From: an uncultured Dorea sp.
GTDB taxonomy: Bacteria > Bacillota > Clostridia > Lachnospirales > Lachnospiraceae
DNA: 64,000 nucleotides
Assembly (NCBI GenBank): GCA_910578495.1
Contig: CAJTRE010000011.1
Span: 1 to 64,000 of the forward strand
Direction of reading: 5' to 3'
Both the position numbers and the translations under genes were made by a program. Below, piece after piece: positions 51,646 through 59,577 of this stretch; the stretch's first letter is position 1; every line of letters starts with the position of its first letter. Below the pieces are notes generated by a model, which ran no database searches, was not told where the DNA came from, and was given only the letters and a program-made list of their open reading frames with translations.

Positions 51646-53088
51646 TTACTGTAATAACTGAAGAACACCCTGTGGAACCTGATTAGCCTGTGCGAGCATA
51701 GCCTGAGAAGCCTGAACTAAGATGTTGTTCTTAGTATAAGCCATCATCTCTTTAGCCATGTCTACGTCACGGATACGGCTCTCAGCAGCTGTGATGTTCT
51801 CTGTCTGAACACCTAAGTTGTTGATTGTGTGCTCCAGACGGTTCTGAAGTGCACCGAGGTCAGAACGGATGCTGGATACATCGTCAATAGCTGCGTTTAC
51901 TGTATCGATTGCAGCTTTTGCTCCTGCTACAGTTGTAATGTCAACGCCTGCAACTCCAAGAGATAAAGAACTCATAGCTTTAATCTTTACATCAATAGTG
52001 TTTGCATCATCAGAAGACTCTCCGACATGAAGTGCAACCTGTGTTGCTCCTCCAGTTTTTGCCGTAAAGGCAACTGCAGTATTAGTAGTAGTATCCACGG
52101 CATAATTGCCATTGACATTAAGAGCAACGCTCAGAGCAGCAAGATCCTTAAATGTCTTACCGTCAGAACCATCAGCGTTTGCAGCGTAAGTATATGTCTC
52201 ATTACCAATAGTAACTGTGTCGCCGTCCGCAAACGTACCGCTCATATCGTAAGTGATAGTTTCATCAGTGCCTTTTGTTGTGATACTGCCGCCATCAATT
52301 GTAGTATCTGTGCCTGCACTTGCTACGATACCCATTACTTGTACTTTGCTGCCTGCAACATTGGATGTGAGAGTCATTCCGTCCTTATCGCCGCCAACAG
52401 TAAACAATTCATTTAACGTACTGTCTGCTTCTATTGCTGCCTTGAGGTTAGCAAACGTAGCATCATCGTCTGCGCCTGCTTCAAACTTAATCGTAGCGCT
52501 CTGAACTTTTCCAGCTTCATCCGTGTATGCAATCTCGAAAGTTTGCTCATCTCCGTCAGTGCCTCCAGTAATTCCACCTGATGTATACACAGAAGCTACG
52601 GCAGCATTTACTGTTTCAGTAGCAATCGCTCCAGCAACAACAGCTGTTGCTTTTACAGCGCCAGATGTTTCGCCGCCCTGGAACAGTTTTGTTCCGTTGA
52701 AGTTTGCAGTCTCGCTGATACGGTCGATCTCTTTTGTAAGAGCGTCAATCTCTTTCTGCATTTCTTGACGGTTGTTTTCAGAATATGTTCCGTTTGCAGA
52801 CTGTGTAGCAAGCTCTACCATACGGTTTAACATAGAGTGAACTTCTGTCAAAGCTCCCTCAGCCGTCTGAACTAAAGATACGCCGTCTTCTGCGTTCTTC
52901 TGAGCTGTCTGGAGACCTGTGATCTGAGATCTCATCTTCTCGGAAATAGCAAGACCTGCAGCGTCGTCGCCTGCGCGGTTGATTCTGTAACCAGAAGATA
53001 ATTTCTCTAAGTTCTTAGAAACTGAAGAGTTGTTGTTTGTTAAATTTCTGTGTGCGTTTAACGCTGGAATGTTGTGTTGAATTCTCAT
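51646..53088 (-). CDS. Flagellin 2
   Basis: This 480-aa flagellin has the same N-terminal (MRIQHNIPALNAHRNLTNNN) and C-terminal domains as flagellin 1, nearly identical in DNA as well, but a different middle. The middle is Ala/Gly/Thr/Asp-rich. The ATG at 53088 has AAGGAGGA upstream; a longer in-frame start at 53232 is not credible. It converges on flagellin 1, so the two genes form a large inverted repeat. Confidence 0.97.
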   Translation of the reverse strand: MRIQHNIPALNAHRNLTNNNSSVSKNLEKLSSGYRINRAGDDAAGLAISEKMRSQITGLQTAQKNAEDGVSLVQTAEGALTEVHSMLNRMVELATQSANGTYSENNRQEMQKEIDALTKEIDRISETANFNGTKLFQGGETSGAVKATAVVAGAIATETVNAAVASVYTSGGITGGTDGDEQTFEIAYTDEAGKVQSATIKFEAGADDDATFANLKAAIEADSTLNELFTVGGDKDGMTLTSNVAGSKVQVMGIVASAGTDTTIDGGSITTKGTDETITYDMSGTFADGDTVTIGNETYTYAANADGSDGKTFKDLAALSVALNVNGNYAVDTTTNTAVAFTAKTGGATQVALHVGESSDDANTIDVKIKAMSSLSLGVAGVDITTVAGAKAAIDTVNAAIDDVSSIRSDLGALQNRLEHTINNLGVQTENITAAESRIRDVDMAKEMMAYTKNNILVQASQAMLAQANQVPQGVLQLLQ

Positions 53089-53199
53089 TATATTTCCTCC
53101 TTGAAATAAACTTCGGGAACTCCATTTCCCGTTTGATAGTTTTTTGCTGTGTCCGATGTGTAGTCTTCCGGCCTGCCGGCATTTTGTCCAGAAAAGTAC
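53089..53199 (-). promoter_or_regulatory. Flagellin 2 mRNA leader with a CsrA-type hairpin
   Basis: Near-identical to the flagellin 1 leader. The hairpin (53114-53131) is CGGGAA, loop ATGGAG, TTCCCG, again with GGA in the loop, and AAGGAGGA is the ribosome site. The one base change in the stem-loop (T to G) preserves the GGA. Confidence 0.65.
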
Positions 53200-53272
53200 A
53201 CTTATTTGGACACATTGAAAATTACTTTTCACCTATACTATCGGACTGTTTTTTTATATGATAAGTATTTTT

Positions 53273-53884
53273 TTAATAAATTTTATATTTTTTATAATCT
53301 TTTATTCGATTGTACATTGTACTCCGCCCTACATTACATATAGAAGCGAACTCTTCGACCGTAATTAATTTATTTTCCCACATACAATAGAGCTTAGGAA
53401 AATTCTGCGGCATAGAGATTTTAGGCTTTCCAAATTGTACTCCCCTTTTCTTGGCGGCGGCAATTCCTTCTGCCTGCCTTGTGCGTATGTTATTTCTCTC
53501 ATTTTCAGCAACAAAGGATAAAAGCTGTAATACAACATCGCTGATAAAGCTGCCCAGCAGATCTTTCGTCTTTGTCGTATCTAATAGCGGCATGTCCTGA
53601 ATAATAATATCCGCACCTTTCTTTTTGGTAATAATTCTCCACTGTTCTTTGATTTCTTCGTAATTTCTCCCAAGACGATCTATGCTTTTTGTAATGATTA
53701 CGTCGCCGGATTTTAATTTCAGCATCATTTTTCTGTAGGCAGGACGATTAAAATCTTTCCCGCTTTGTTTGTCAACGAAAATATTTTCTTTTTTTACACC
53801 AAATTCTTTTAAAGAAATCATCTGGCGTTCAATATTTTGCTCTCGACTTGATACACGTACATAACCATATAAATGTTTTTCCAT
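53273..53884 (-). CDS. Small serine recombinase (resolvase/DNA invertase family)
   Basis: This protein of about 203 aa has the serine recombinase catalytic domain (Ser12 in YVRVSSREQN; SGKDFNRPAY; IITKSIDRLGRNYEEI; ENERNNIRTRQAEGI) and a C-terminal helix-turn-helix (TVEEFASICNVGRSTMYNRI). Size and layout match Hin/resolvase-type proteins, not the large integrases. The ATG at 53884 has GGAGG eight bases upstream. It lies just upstream of flagellin 2 in the same direction. Its recombination sites are not identified. Confidence 0.88.
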   Translation of the reverse strand: MEKHLYGYVRVSSREQNIERQMISLKEFGVKKENIFVDKQSGKDFNRPAYRKMMLKLKSGDVIITKSIDRLGRNYEEIKEQWRIITKKKGADIIIQDMPLLDTTKTKDLLGSFISDVVLQLLSFVAENERNNIRTRQAEGIAAAKKRGVQFGKPKISMPQNFPKLYCMWENKLITVEEFASICNVGRSTMYNRIKDYKKYKIY

Positions 53885-53975
53885 AGTGTGTTCCTCCATT
53901 CTGTCAATTATTTTTTTAATTAAAACACATTTGTAAAAAATTAACAGTTAATGTAAGTATATTTTCAAAAAATAA

Positions 53976-54005
53976 AGACGGTGTTTCTTTAGTTCAGACA
54001 GCTGA
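53976..54005 (+). repeat. 30-bp fragment of flagellin coding sequence
   Basis: This stretch matches flagellin 1 positions 49526-49555 at 29 of 30 bases (only base 53985 differs) and flagellin 2 less well. It lies in the gap between the recombinase and PilZ genes, not in a reading frame of its own. It is a trace of a recombined or lost flagellin sequence. Confidence 0.85.
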
Positions 54006-54010
54006 TATTC

Positions 54011-54039
54011 TTGACTTTTTCTTTTATTAACGATATAAT
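54011..54039 (+). promoter_or_regulatory. Sigma-A-type promoter for the PilZ gene
   Basis: TTGACT (54011-54016), 17 bp, TATAAT (54034-54039). It begins five bases after the flagellin fragment ends. Confidence 0.75.
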
Positions 54040-54070
54040 TTTAGTATATTTTTATAAAGGAGGCAGTACT

Positions 54071-54703
54071 ATGGATCCATTATCTTATGTATGCAGGGGC
54101 TCTCTTTATAATTGGGATACTACTTTTTTAGCTAATGTCGGCTATCAAAGAGAATCAGTTAAAACAGCTCTTTTTTATTTTTACGATGAAGAACCGGATT
54201 TTGAATTTCCGCTTACTGTGTCTTTCAAACCGAGCGGTGAAGAGTACACTCATATTTCTTATATCTACACATTAACAGATATGAAAAAAGGTGTGGACGA
54301 TATGAAGGATAGCTGCTACATAGTATCAGGAACTTCTATAGATGTACCGGAACTTAGAGAAGATATTCGAGTCAATGTTTCGTTTCCGGTAGAAATTCAT
54401 ATGGAAGACGGACAACTTGAGCAAAAACCTGATGTAAGAGTTCTTTTGACCGACATCAGCGCCGGAGGTTTTATGTTCGTTTCTCATGAAACTTTTGCTA
54501 TAGGCTCTGTTGTTTCTTTTATGTTTTCTTTTAAAAAGTATCCTGCGTATATTAGAGGTATTATAAGACATGAACGCCCAACTCGCACACCAGATCTTAA
54601 AGGATATGGATGTCAGTTTACGGGCATATCTTCCACAACAGAATCTGCGATTCGCAATTTCGTATTTCAGGAAGAATTGATTCAAAGAAGGAAAATAAAA
54701 TAG
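54071..54703 (+). CDS. PilZ domain protein (YcgR-like)
   Basis: This protein of about 210 aa has a C-terminal PilZ domain with the c-di-GMP-binding RxxxR (REDIRVNVSFPVEI) and D/NxSxxG (DISAGGF) motifs, and an N-terminal beta-rich domain of the YcgR type. Such proteins slow or stop the flagellar motor or act elsewhere when c-di-GMP rises. The ATG at 54071 has AAAGGAGG upstream. It is monocistronic and shares a terminator with the convergent acyltransferase. Confidence 0.85.
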   Translation: MDPLSYVCRGSLYNWDTTFLANVGYQRESVKTALFYFYDEEPDFEFPLTVSFKPSGEEYTHISYIYTLTDMKKGVDDMKDSCYIVSGTSIDVPELREDIRVNVSFPVEIHMEDGQLEQKPDVRVLLTDISAGGFMFVSHETFAIGSVVSFMFSFKKYPAYIRGIIRHERPTRTPDLKGYGCQFTGISSTTESAIRNFVFQEELIQRRKIK

Positions 54704-54740
54704 TGTAGAAAGGGGGTCTCCTCTTTCTACACTATTTTTT
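54700..54740. terminator. Bidirectional terminator
   Basis: ATAGTGTAGAAAG pairs with CTTTCTACACTAT, followed by TTTTTTT. It serves the PilZ gene rightward and the acyltransferase leftward. Confidence 0.9.
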
Positions 54741-54743
54741 TAT

Positions 54744-55457
54744 TTACACCTGATACTTATTGATAGTTTCCTGTATCCTCTCTTTCACAATAGCCGCAAT
54801 TTCTGTTGTCTTCATGTCTTTGTATTCATCATAAGATATAGGTTCAAGAAAATGTACCTGCACAGTTACCGGTGCAGTGCTATTTGTATCAAATGGCTTA
54901 AAAGAGTCAATAAGCGCCACAGGAATGACTGGACATTTTGCTTTTACTGCTGATTTGAAACTTCCTCCTTTAAACTCCCCTACTTGGTTTCCATTTCTGG
55001 AACGTGTTCCCTCTGGGAATATCAGATAATTTCTTCCCTTCTGTACTTCCTTGGTCACATCTATAATAACCTGCATAGCCTGACGGACATCATTTCTGTC
55101 TAACATATAAGCTCTCATACAGGCAAATACCTGCTTTAGAAACTGAACATCCGCCACCTCTTTTTTTGCAACTACGGAAAACGGCGCAGGACAGACGTCT
55201 ACAATCGCCAATACGTCATACAATCCTTGATGGTTTGGGAAAAACATGAAACCATTCTCTTTTGGAATATTCTCCAATCCATGTACGTCAATCTTTACAT
55301 TACCACCTTTGTTTGCTCTGTTGGTGATAAATTTCAACATTTTATAATGTTCCTCTTCTGTATATTTATCCACGTGACTGGCATGGTAACATAATTTTAT
55401 CCACATGTATGGCACTAAAATAATATTACGAAATACCATCAATAATATTCTTTTCAT
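54744..55457 (-). CDS. plsC: 1-acyl-sn-glycerol-3-phosphate acyltransferase (PlsC family)
   Basis: This 237-aa phospholipid enzyme has the acyltransferase HX4D motif (NHQGLYD, His76, Asp81) and the second motif FPEGTRSRNG. A hydrophobic N-terminal helix (about 5-22) anchors it to the membrane. It makes phosphatidic acid. The gene has its own sigma-A promoter and seems unrelated to motility. Confidence 0.93.
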   Translation of the reverse strand: MKRILLMVFRNIILVPYMWIKLCYHASHVDKYTEEEHYKMLKFITNRANKGGNVKIDVHGLENIPKENGFMFFPNHQGLYDVLAIVDVCPAPFSVVAKKEVADVQFLKQVFACMRAYMLDRNDVRQAMQVIIDVTKEVQKGRNYLIFPEGTRSRNGNQVGEFKGGSFKSAVKAKCPVIPVALIDSFKPFDTNSTAPVTVQVHFLEPISYDEYKDMKTTEIAAIVKERIQETINKYQV

Positions 55458-55516
55458 GATTTAACTTAACTCCTTTTATCTATTTTTATCTTACGTTTAA
55501 CCTTTCCGCTTTCTTA

Positions 55517-55545
55517 AGTATAATATCCCTCCGCCTGAATGTAAA
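55517..55545 (-). promoter_or_regulatory. Sigma-A promoter for plsC
   Basis: On the minus strand TTTACA (55540-55545), 17 bp, TATACT (55517-55522). Confidence 0.7.
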
Positions 55546-55572
55546 GGAAAACCAAAACATCAAATATACCTA

Positions 55573-55634
55573 TTGACAATTTATTTCATTATACATATAA
55601 TACTATTATAGTTAATTATTCAAGTAGTTAACTA
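55573..55634 (+). promoter_or_regulatory. Consensus promoter and palindromic operator of the GntR-ABC unit
   Basis: TTGACA (55573-55578), 17 bp, TATAAT (55596-55601) is a perfect sigma-A match. TAGTTAACTA (55625-55634) is a perfect palindrome just past the -10, in an AT-rich block with a partial repeat AGTTAA upstream. This is the expected place for the GntR-type repressor. Confidence 0.8.
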
Positions 55635-55661
55635 AGCAACTAATGTTGAAAGGAGGACCTT

Positions 55662-56030
55662 ATGCAAATAGATATAAACAATGAGAAACCTATCTTTATC
55701 CAAATAGCAGAAGGTATTGAAGATGGTATTTTAACCGGAGCATTTCCGGAAGAAGGGCAGATACCTTCTATCACAGAGTTCTCTGTAAATTATAAGATTA
55801 ATCCGGCAACGGCATTAAAGGGAATTAATCTTCTTGTAGATGAAAATATTATTTTTAAAAAGAGGGGTGTTGGCATGTTTGTAGCAAAAGGCGCTGTAAA
55901 ACAACTGCAGAAGAAACGGCAAGATCAATTTTACGACAACTATATCAGCCGGCTAATCGAGGAAGCGAAACGACTCGGTATCTCTGGAGATGAAATTATT
56001 GCTATGATAGAAAGGGGATTTGCAAAATGA
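55662..56030 (+). CDS. GntR family transcriptional regulator (YtrA-like)
   Basis: This 122-aa protein has an N-terminal winged helix (FIQIAEGIEDGILTGAFPEE, then KINPATALKGINLLVDENII) and a short C-terminal dimer helix pair. It belongs to the short YtrA subfamily, which regulates linked ABC transporter genes. Its stop overlaps the start of the ABC ATPase gene (ATGA). Confidence 0.92.
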   Translation: MQIDINNEKPIFIQIAEGIEDGILTGAFPEEGQIPSITEFSVNYKINPATALKGINLLVDENIIFKKRGVGMFVAKGAVKQLQKKRQDQFYDNYISRLIEEAKRLGISGDEIIAMIERGFAK

Positions 56031-56149
56031 GAAAACTCGAAGTAAAAAATGTTTCGAAAACGTATAAAGATACGAAGGCGCTTGATAATGTAAGCATTTG
56101 TCTGGAAGAAAATAAGATTTATGGCTTGCTTGGAAGAAACGGAGCATAG
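56027..56149 (+). pseudogene. ABC transporter ATP-binding gene cut inside Walker A by an integrated element
   Basis: Forty codons remain: starting MRKLEVKNVSKTYKDTKALD and ending LLGRNGA, the first half of the Walker A motif GRNGAGKT. A TAG (56147-56149) follows at once and all similarity ends. The rest of the gene presumably lies past the other end of the element, outside the window. The GntR-ABC operon is thus broken here. Confidence 0.9.
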
Positions 56150-56150
56150 A
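56141..56150. other. Junction (att site) of the integrated element
   Basis: The ABC coding match ends at GGAGCA (56141-56146). Large serine recombinases of the TnpX/TndX type exchange at a GA dinucleotide, which is present in GGAGC. The exact crossover cannot be set without the other end or an empty site. Confidence 0.6.
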
Positions 56151-56167
56151 TATATAGACAAAAATTG

Positions 56168-57916
56168 CTAAACAGCTAATGTAGATTTAGATAGTGAGGG
56201 GAGTGTATAAACACGTCCCTCTTTTTTAGATGTGTTCTGATTGTTTGAGATAAACTCTAACAATCTTTTATGCTGGTCTGCAAAATTAAACTTAATTGTA
56301 ATTTCGTTGTTTTCGTGGATATAGATTGTATCAATCAATTCAGCTAATATTCCACGGTTTAACTCGGTTATGTTCTTATGTTTCAAGAACATTTGTAGGT
56401 AAGGGTCATTATTGCCTACGCCTTTTGAGGAAAGCTCAATCTCGGCTTTAAGATTGACAATCGCATTTTTCATGCTGTCTTCCTTTGCTTCAAATTTGGC
56501 TTTCATTCTCACATATTCAGCTCTAGTAATCTCGCCACACTTCCAGTCCATATACAAATTGTCTATGACATTAGTAATCTTTTCAAGCTCATGTTCTTTG
56601 GTTTGTAATTGCTTTGTCAATCGCAAGGACTGATTGCATACAGCTTCTTGCTTATTGATTTCTGTGATTACTTCTGCCATGTTACTAACAAGAGAAATTT
56701 GTACTTGAATTGCATTGAGTACGGCTTCTGTCAAATCTTCTAATGAAATGCTATGACGGCTACACTTATCTTTATTTTTTAAAGCATAAGTAGAACACAC
56801 ATAATAAGTATATTCTTTGGTTTCTCCATTTGCCATGTTCTTTTTGTTAGTTTTCTTTGTCATGCTCTTATCACAATCTGCACAACGTAGGAAACCTGAA
56901 AACAGATAGACATTTCTTTTTGTAGGAGCAGTACGGGTATCACGTTGAGATAAAGACTGTGCCATTTCAAAGGTTACTTTGTCAATAATAGGTTCGTGAG
57001 TATTCTCTACGATAAACCATTCACTCTCTGGCGTTGCTATCGCTTTATGAACCTTATAGCTGATTACTCGCTGTTTCCCTTGTACCATATCCCCGATATA
57101 CATTCGATTACTTAAAATTCTGGCTATCGTTGAAATGCCCCACATACCGTCATTCTTTGCTTGATTAGGTGTTTTGAGGTTCAAGCCTTGACTGTGTTTG
57201 TAGTCCGTAGGTGTAGGTACGCCTAATTCGTTCAAGTGTCTTACAATACCGATTTTACTCATACCGTCCTCTACATACCAGCGGTAAATATCTCGTACCA
57301 CTTGTGCAGGGACTTCATCAATGATAAGGCAATTTTTATTTGTTGGGTCTTTCTTATATCCATAAGGAGCGAAAGCCCCAATAAACTCGCCATTACGACG
57401 TTTCATGTTAAAGGTACGTCGAACATCATTAGAAGTTCTTGCTGAATAACGGTCATTCATCAATCCCGTAATCGGAACGTCCATACCGTCTGTAATCGAC
57501 TCTGGATTTTTGTAAGTGTCAAATGACGGACTTCCCAGACAGATAAATCTTGTGTTATAAAGTGGAAAAAGTTCTTCTAAATAATAACCTTGATCTGCAT
57601 AATTTCTGAATGTTCGTGCTAATGTCTTGCAAATAATACAATTCACAAGACCAGCTTTCACATCATCAATCATACGGATAAACTCAGTTCTTGCGTCATC
57701 AGTTGTACCGCTGATACCGTCGTCGATATAAATATCCACAAGGATATATTCTTCTTCAAAGAAATTTTCCAAGTATTCACGGATAATCTTTTTCTGGTTC
57801 GTAACACTTAAACTTTCGTCGTTGCCGTCGTCCTTTGATAATCGGATATATACAGCAATTCTCCATACCATGTGATTTTTGCTATTTGATTTTTTAACTT
57901 TTCTAACTCTCGGCAT
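56168..57916 (-). CDS. Large serine recombinase (TndX/TnpX-like integrase)
   Basis: This protein of about 582 aa has a catalytic domain with Ser27 (YIRLSKDD), DDGISGTTDDARTEFIRM, a recombinase domain (APYGYKKDPTNKNCLIIDEV and WGISTIARILSNRMYIGDMV), a zinc ribbon (LRCADCDKSM with later CSTYALKNKDKC) and a C-terminal coiled coil. It catalyses integration and excision of the element. The ATG at 57916 has AGGAGA upstream. The C-terminus ends 18 bp from the element's edge. Confidence 0.95.
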   Translation of the reverse strand: MPRVRKVKKSNSKNHMVWRIAVYIRLSKDDGNDESLSVTNQKKIIREYLENFFEEEYILVDIYIDDGISGTTDDARTEFIRMIDDVKAGLVNCIICKTLARTFRNYADQGYYLEELFPLYNTRFICLGSPSFDTYKNPESITDGMDVPITGLMNDRYSARTSNDVRRTFNMKRRNGEFIGAFAPYGYKKDPTNKNCLIIDEVPAQVVRDIYRWYVEDGMSKIGIVRHLNELGVPTPTDYKHSQGLNLKTPNQAKNDGMWGISTIARILSNRMYIGDMVQGKQRVISYKVHKAIATPESEWFIVENTHEPIIDKVTFEMAQSLSQRDTRTAPTKRNVYLFSGFLRCADCDKSMTKKTNKKNMANGETKEYTYYVCSTYALKNKDKCSRHSISLEDLTEAVLNAIQVQISLVSNMAEVITEINKQEAVCNQSLRLTKQLQTKEHELEKITNVIDNLYMDWKCGEITRAEYVRMKAKFEAKEDSMKNAIVNLKAEIELSSKGVGNNDPYLQMFLKHKNITELNRGILAELIDTIYIHENNEITIKFNFADQHKRLLEFISNNQNTSKKEGRVYTLPSLSKSTLAV

Positions 57917-57981
57917 ATTGATTTCTCCTATTAGAAAAGTCATTTATCACTCTTTTATTATACCATATTTCGCCCATTTTT

Positions 57982-58221
57982 TCAGTAACTTTTTAGGCTC
58001 TTGAAGTAATTTATCAAGCAAAAATCAAGCGTTGGAGCGTCCTCATTAAACACGACTTTTACAAGTATTTTACCACATAAGAAGCAGTAGGGATTGTTTA
58101 ATTCCTCTATGCAGGCAGATAAACGTTCTTTGTTGGAAAGAGCCTTGTCGGTATTGATTGACTTGACCGCTTCCAAATAATCGGAACATACTGTTGTCTG
58201 CTTATTTCCTAAATCATTCAA
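57982..58221 (-). CDS. Small conserved element protein (DUF6870-like)
   Basis: This 79-aa protein starts at TTG (58221) with AAGGGGG eight bases upstream. It contains PYCFLCGKILVKVVFNEDAP, a likely metal or structural Cys pair, near the end. It resembles small unknown proteins common beside the recombinase of gut Firmicutes elements. The function is unknown. Confidence 0.5.
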   Translation of the reverse strand: MNDLGNKQTTVCSDYLEAVKSINTDKALSNKERLSACIEELNNPYCFLCGKILVKVVFNEDAPTLDFCLINYFKSLKSY

Positions 58222-58632
58222 TAGATATACCCCCTTTGCTTTGTTGTTTAGCAGTTTTTAATTAAATATAAGCAGGCAGACGGCTTTGGAAAGCTCCGTT
58301 AGTATCTCAACTATTCCCATTCTTGTGGGCAGAACCGCACCATGCGGACGTATCATTATTCTGTGAGGATAGGTCGTGGCAAAACGACTTTTCCAACAGT
58401 CGCTCTCGGATCACTGCGTGGGTCGCTCGCTTTCTTTTGAAAAGGTCGTGGCGTGCAGTCCCCGTGGCTCGCTATCTCACAAACGTATCTGTCTGCTTTA
58501 TTCAGTTGTCAAAGAGCTGTGGCGAAAGCGTGTTGCTTTCATGTGTAAAAACAGTAGCGGAGCAGGAAAGAGGGGGACATTAAATCATGCTCCGCTAAAA
58601 ACTACTTATTCTTCTGGTTCTAAGTTCATATC
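58222..58632. other. Noncoding stretch in the element
   Basis: These 411 bp carry no convincing gene. They include an inverted repeat, AGCGGAGCA with TGCTCCGCT (58556-58596), with a purine-rich loop. The region is GC-richer than its neighbours. Confidence 0.6.
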
Positions 58633-58860
58633 TTAAATATCAAAACCTAAAATCATTTTGATAAGTGCTTCTCTGATACGTCCTTTTAATTCCATATCTA
58701 CAACGATATAAACATTGCCATATTCATCATAAAGTGAACGTAAACAGCACTTAGATATGTACGGGTCATAAAATGCCAGCAATTTTTCAATCGCTTTTTC
58801 GTTTCCGTCCATAGCTGATGAAATCAAGTAATAGGACGGCTTCTTAAATAACTGTTTCAT
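58633..58860 (-). CDS. Helix-turn-helix protein, Tn916 ORF8-like
   Basis: This 75-aa protein has the pattern of the small regulator encoded with the ORF7-type sigma-like gene in Tn916-related elements (AMDGNEKAIEKLLAFYDPYI, then DMELKGRIREALIKMILGFD). It starts 4 bp after that gene ends and has GGAGG upstream. It probably helps control element transfer genes. Confidence 0.75.
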   Translation of the reverse strand: MKQLFKKPSYYLISSAMDGNEKAIEKLLAFYDPYISKCCLRSLYDEYGNVYIVVDMELKGRIREALIKMILGFDI

Positions 58861-58863
58861 TTT

Positions 58864-59283
58864 CTAATGTTCCTCCTTGAGTATTTTTTTCATAGTTTCC
58901 AAAGCGTGATGTCGGTTTCTAAATACACCGCTTTGCGTGATTTTCTGCAAGTTGGCAATTTCACTTTCTGTCATTTCCAAGAAGTAATACATCAACAGAG
59001 TATTGCGTTTTCTTTCTGGAAGTTTCTTCAAGGCTTCTGCCAATTCATCATCAAGGACACGAATATCAATGCCACATACTGAAAAGATTGTATAATCTGT
59101 TTCGTAGTCGTCCCAAACAGCCATTTTATCAACAAGGACATCTGGCAATTCGCTGAAAGATATTTCTTTATTCTTACGACGGTTTAATTCCTTGTAATAA
59201 TCTTTCACGACACTACGGACAACTTTCTTTAAACAACTTTCAAAACGACATTGAACTGTTTTCTGGAAGTCAGACGGTTTCAT
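58864..59283 (-). CDS. Sigma-70-like regulator, Tn916 ORF7-like
   Basis: This protein of about 139 aa has the ORF7 pattern: MKPSDFQKTVQCRFESCLKK, then ALKKLPERKRNTLLMYYFLE and a region-4-type helix-turn-helix (TESEIANLQKITQSGVFRNR). The ATG at 59283 has GGAGG eight bases upstream. In Tn916 the homologue takes part in induction of transfer. It follows a terminator/attenuator. Confidence 0.8.
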   Translation of the reverse strand: MKPSDFQKTVQCRFESCLKKVVRSVVKDYYKELNRRKNKEISFSELPDVLVDKMAVWDDYETDYTIFSVCGIDIRVLDDELAEALKKLPERKRNTLLMYYFLEMTESEIANLQKITQSGVFRNRHHALETMKKILKEEH

Positions 59284-59406
59284 CAATCTCACCTCCTTTC
59301 CTTTATGATTTGAAAAGTGTTTATCCCTCTTTCCGCACCATATAAGGACAGCTAGGTGTAATTTAATGACCTCTTTTGAAAAATTTTTAAATTTTTTTCG
59401 GGTATG

Positions 59407-59443
59407 AAAAAAGCCCGCACAAAACGTATAGTCTGTACGAGCC
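59407..59443 (-). terminator. Terminator or attenuator before the ORF7-like gene
   Basis: On the minus strand GGCTCGTAC pairs with GTGCGGGC (three wobble pairs) and is followed by TTTTTT. It lies between the Bce kinase gene and the ORF7-like regulator, and would stop readthrough or act as an attenuator as known before regulators in Tn916. Confidence 0.6.
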
Positions 59444-59577
59444 TTTAAAGCTAAAACATATTCAATTTTTAATAGTGTGCTATTAGGTGGAATTTGATTG
59501 CAAATAATTGTACTTAAAGCTTTCCATAACGCAAGCCCCCTTAAAGCACCGTATCAATGTTGGCATGGTTTTTCAAA

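Noticed and set aside
53089..53232. In-frame extension of flagellin 2 upstream of its start
   Set aside because: It covers the conserved untranslated leader and hairpin, lacks a ribosome site, and is absent from all flagellins.
58323..58636. Overlapping short ORFs in the element's noncoding stretch
   Set aside because: There is no ribosome site, no recognisable domain, and two frames overlap in the same strand.
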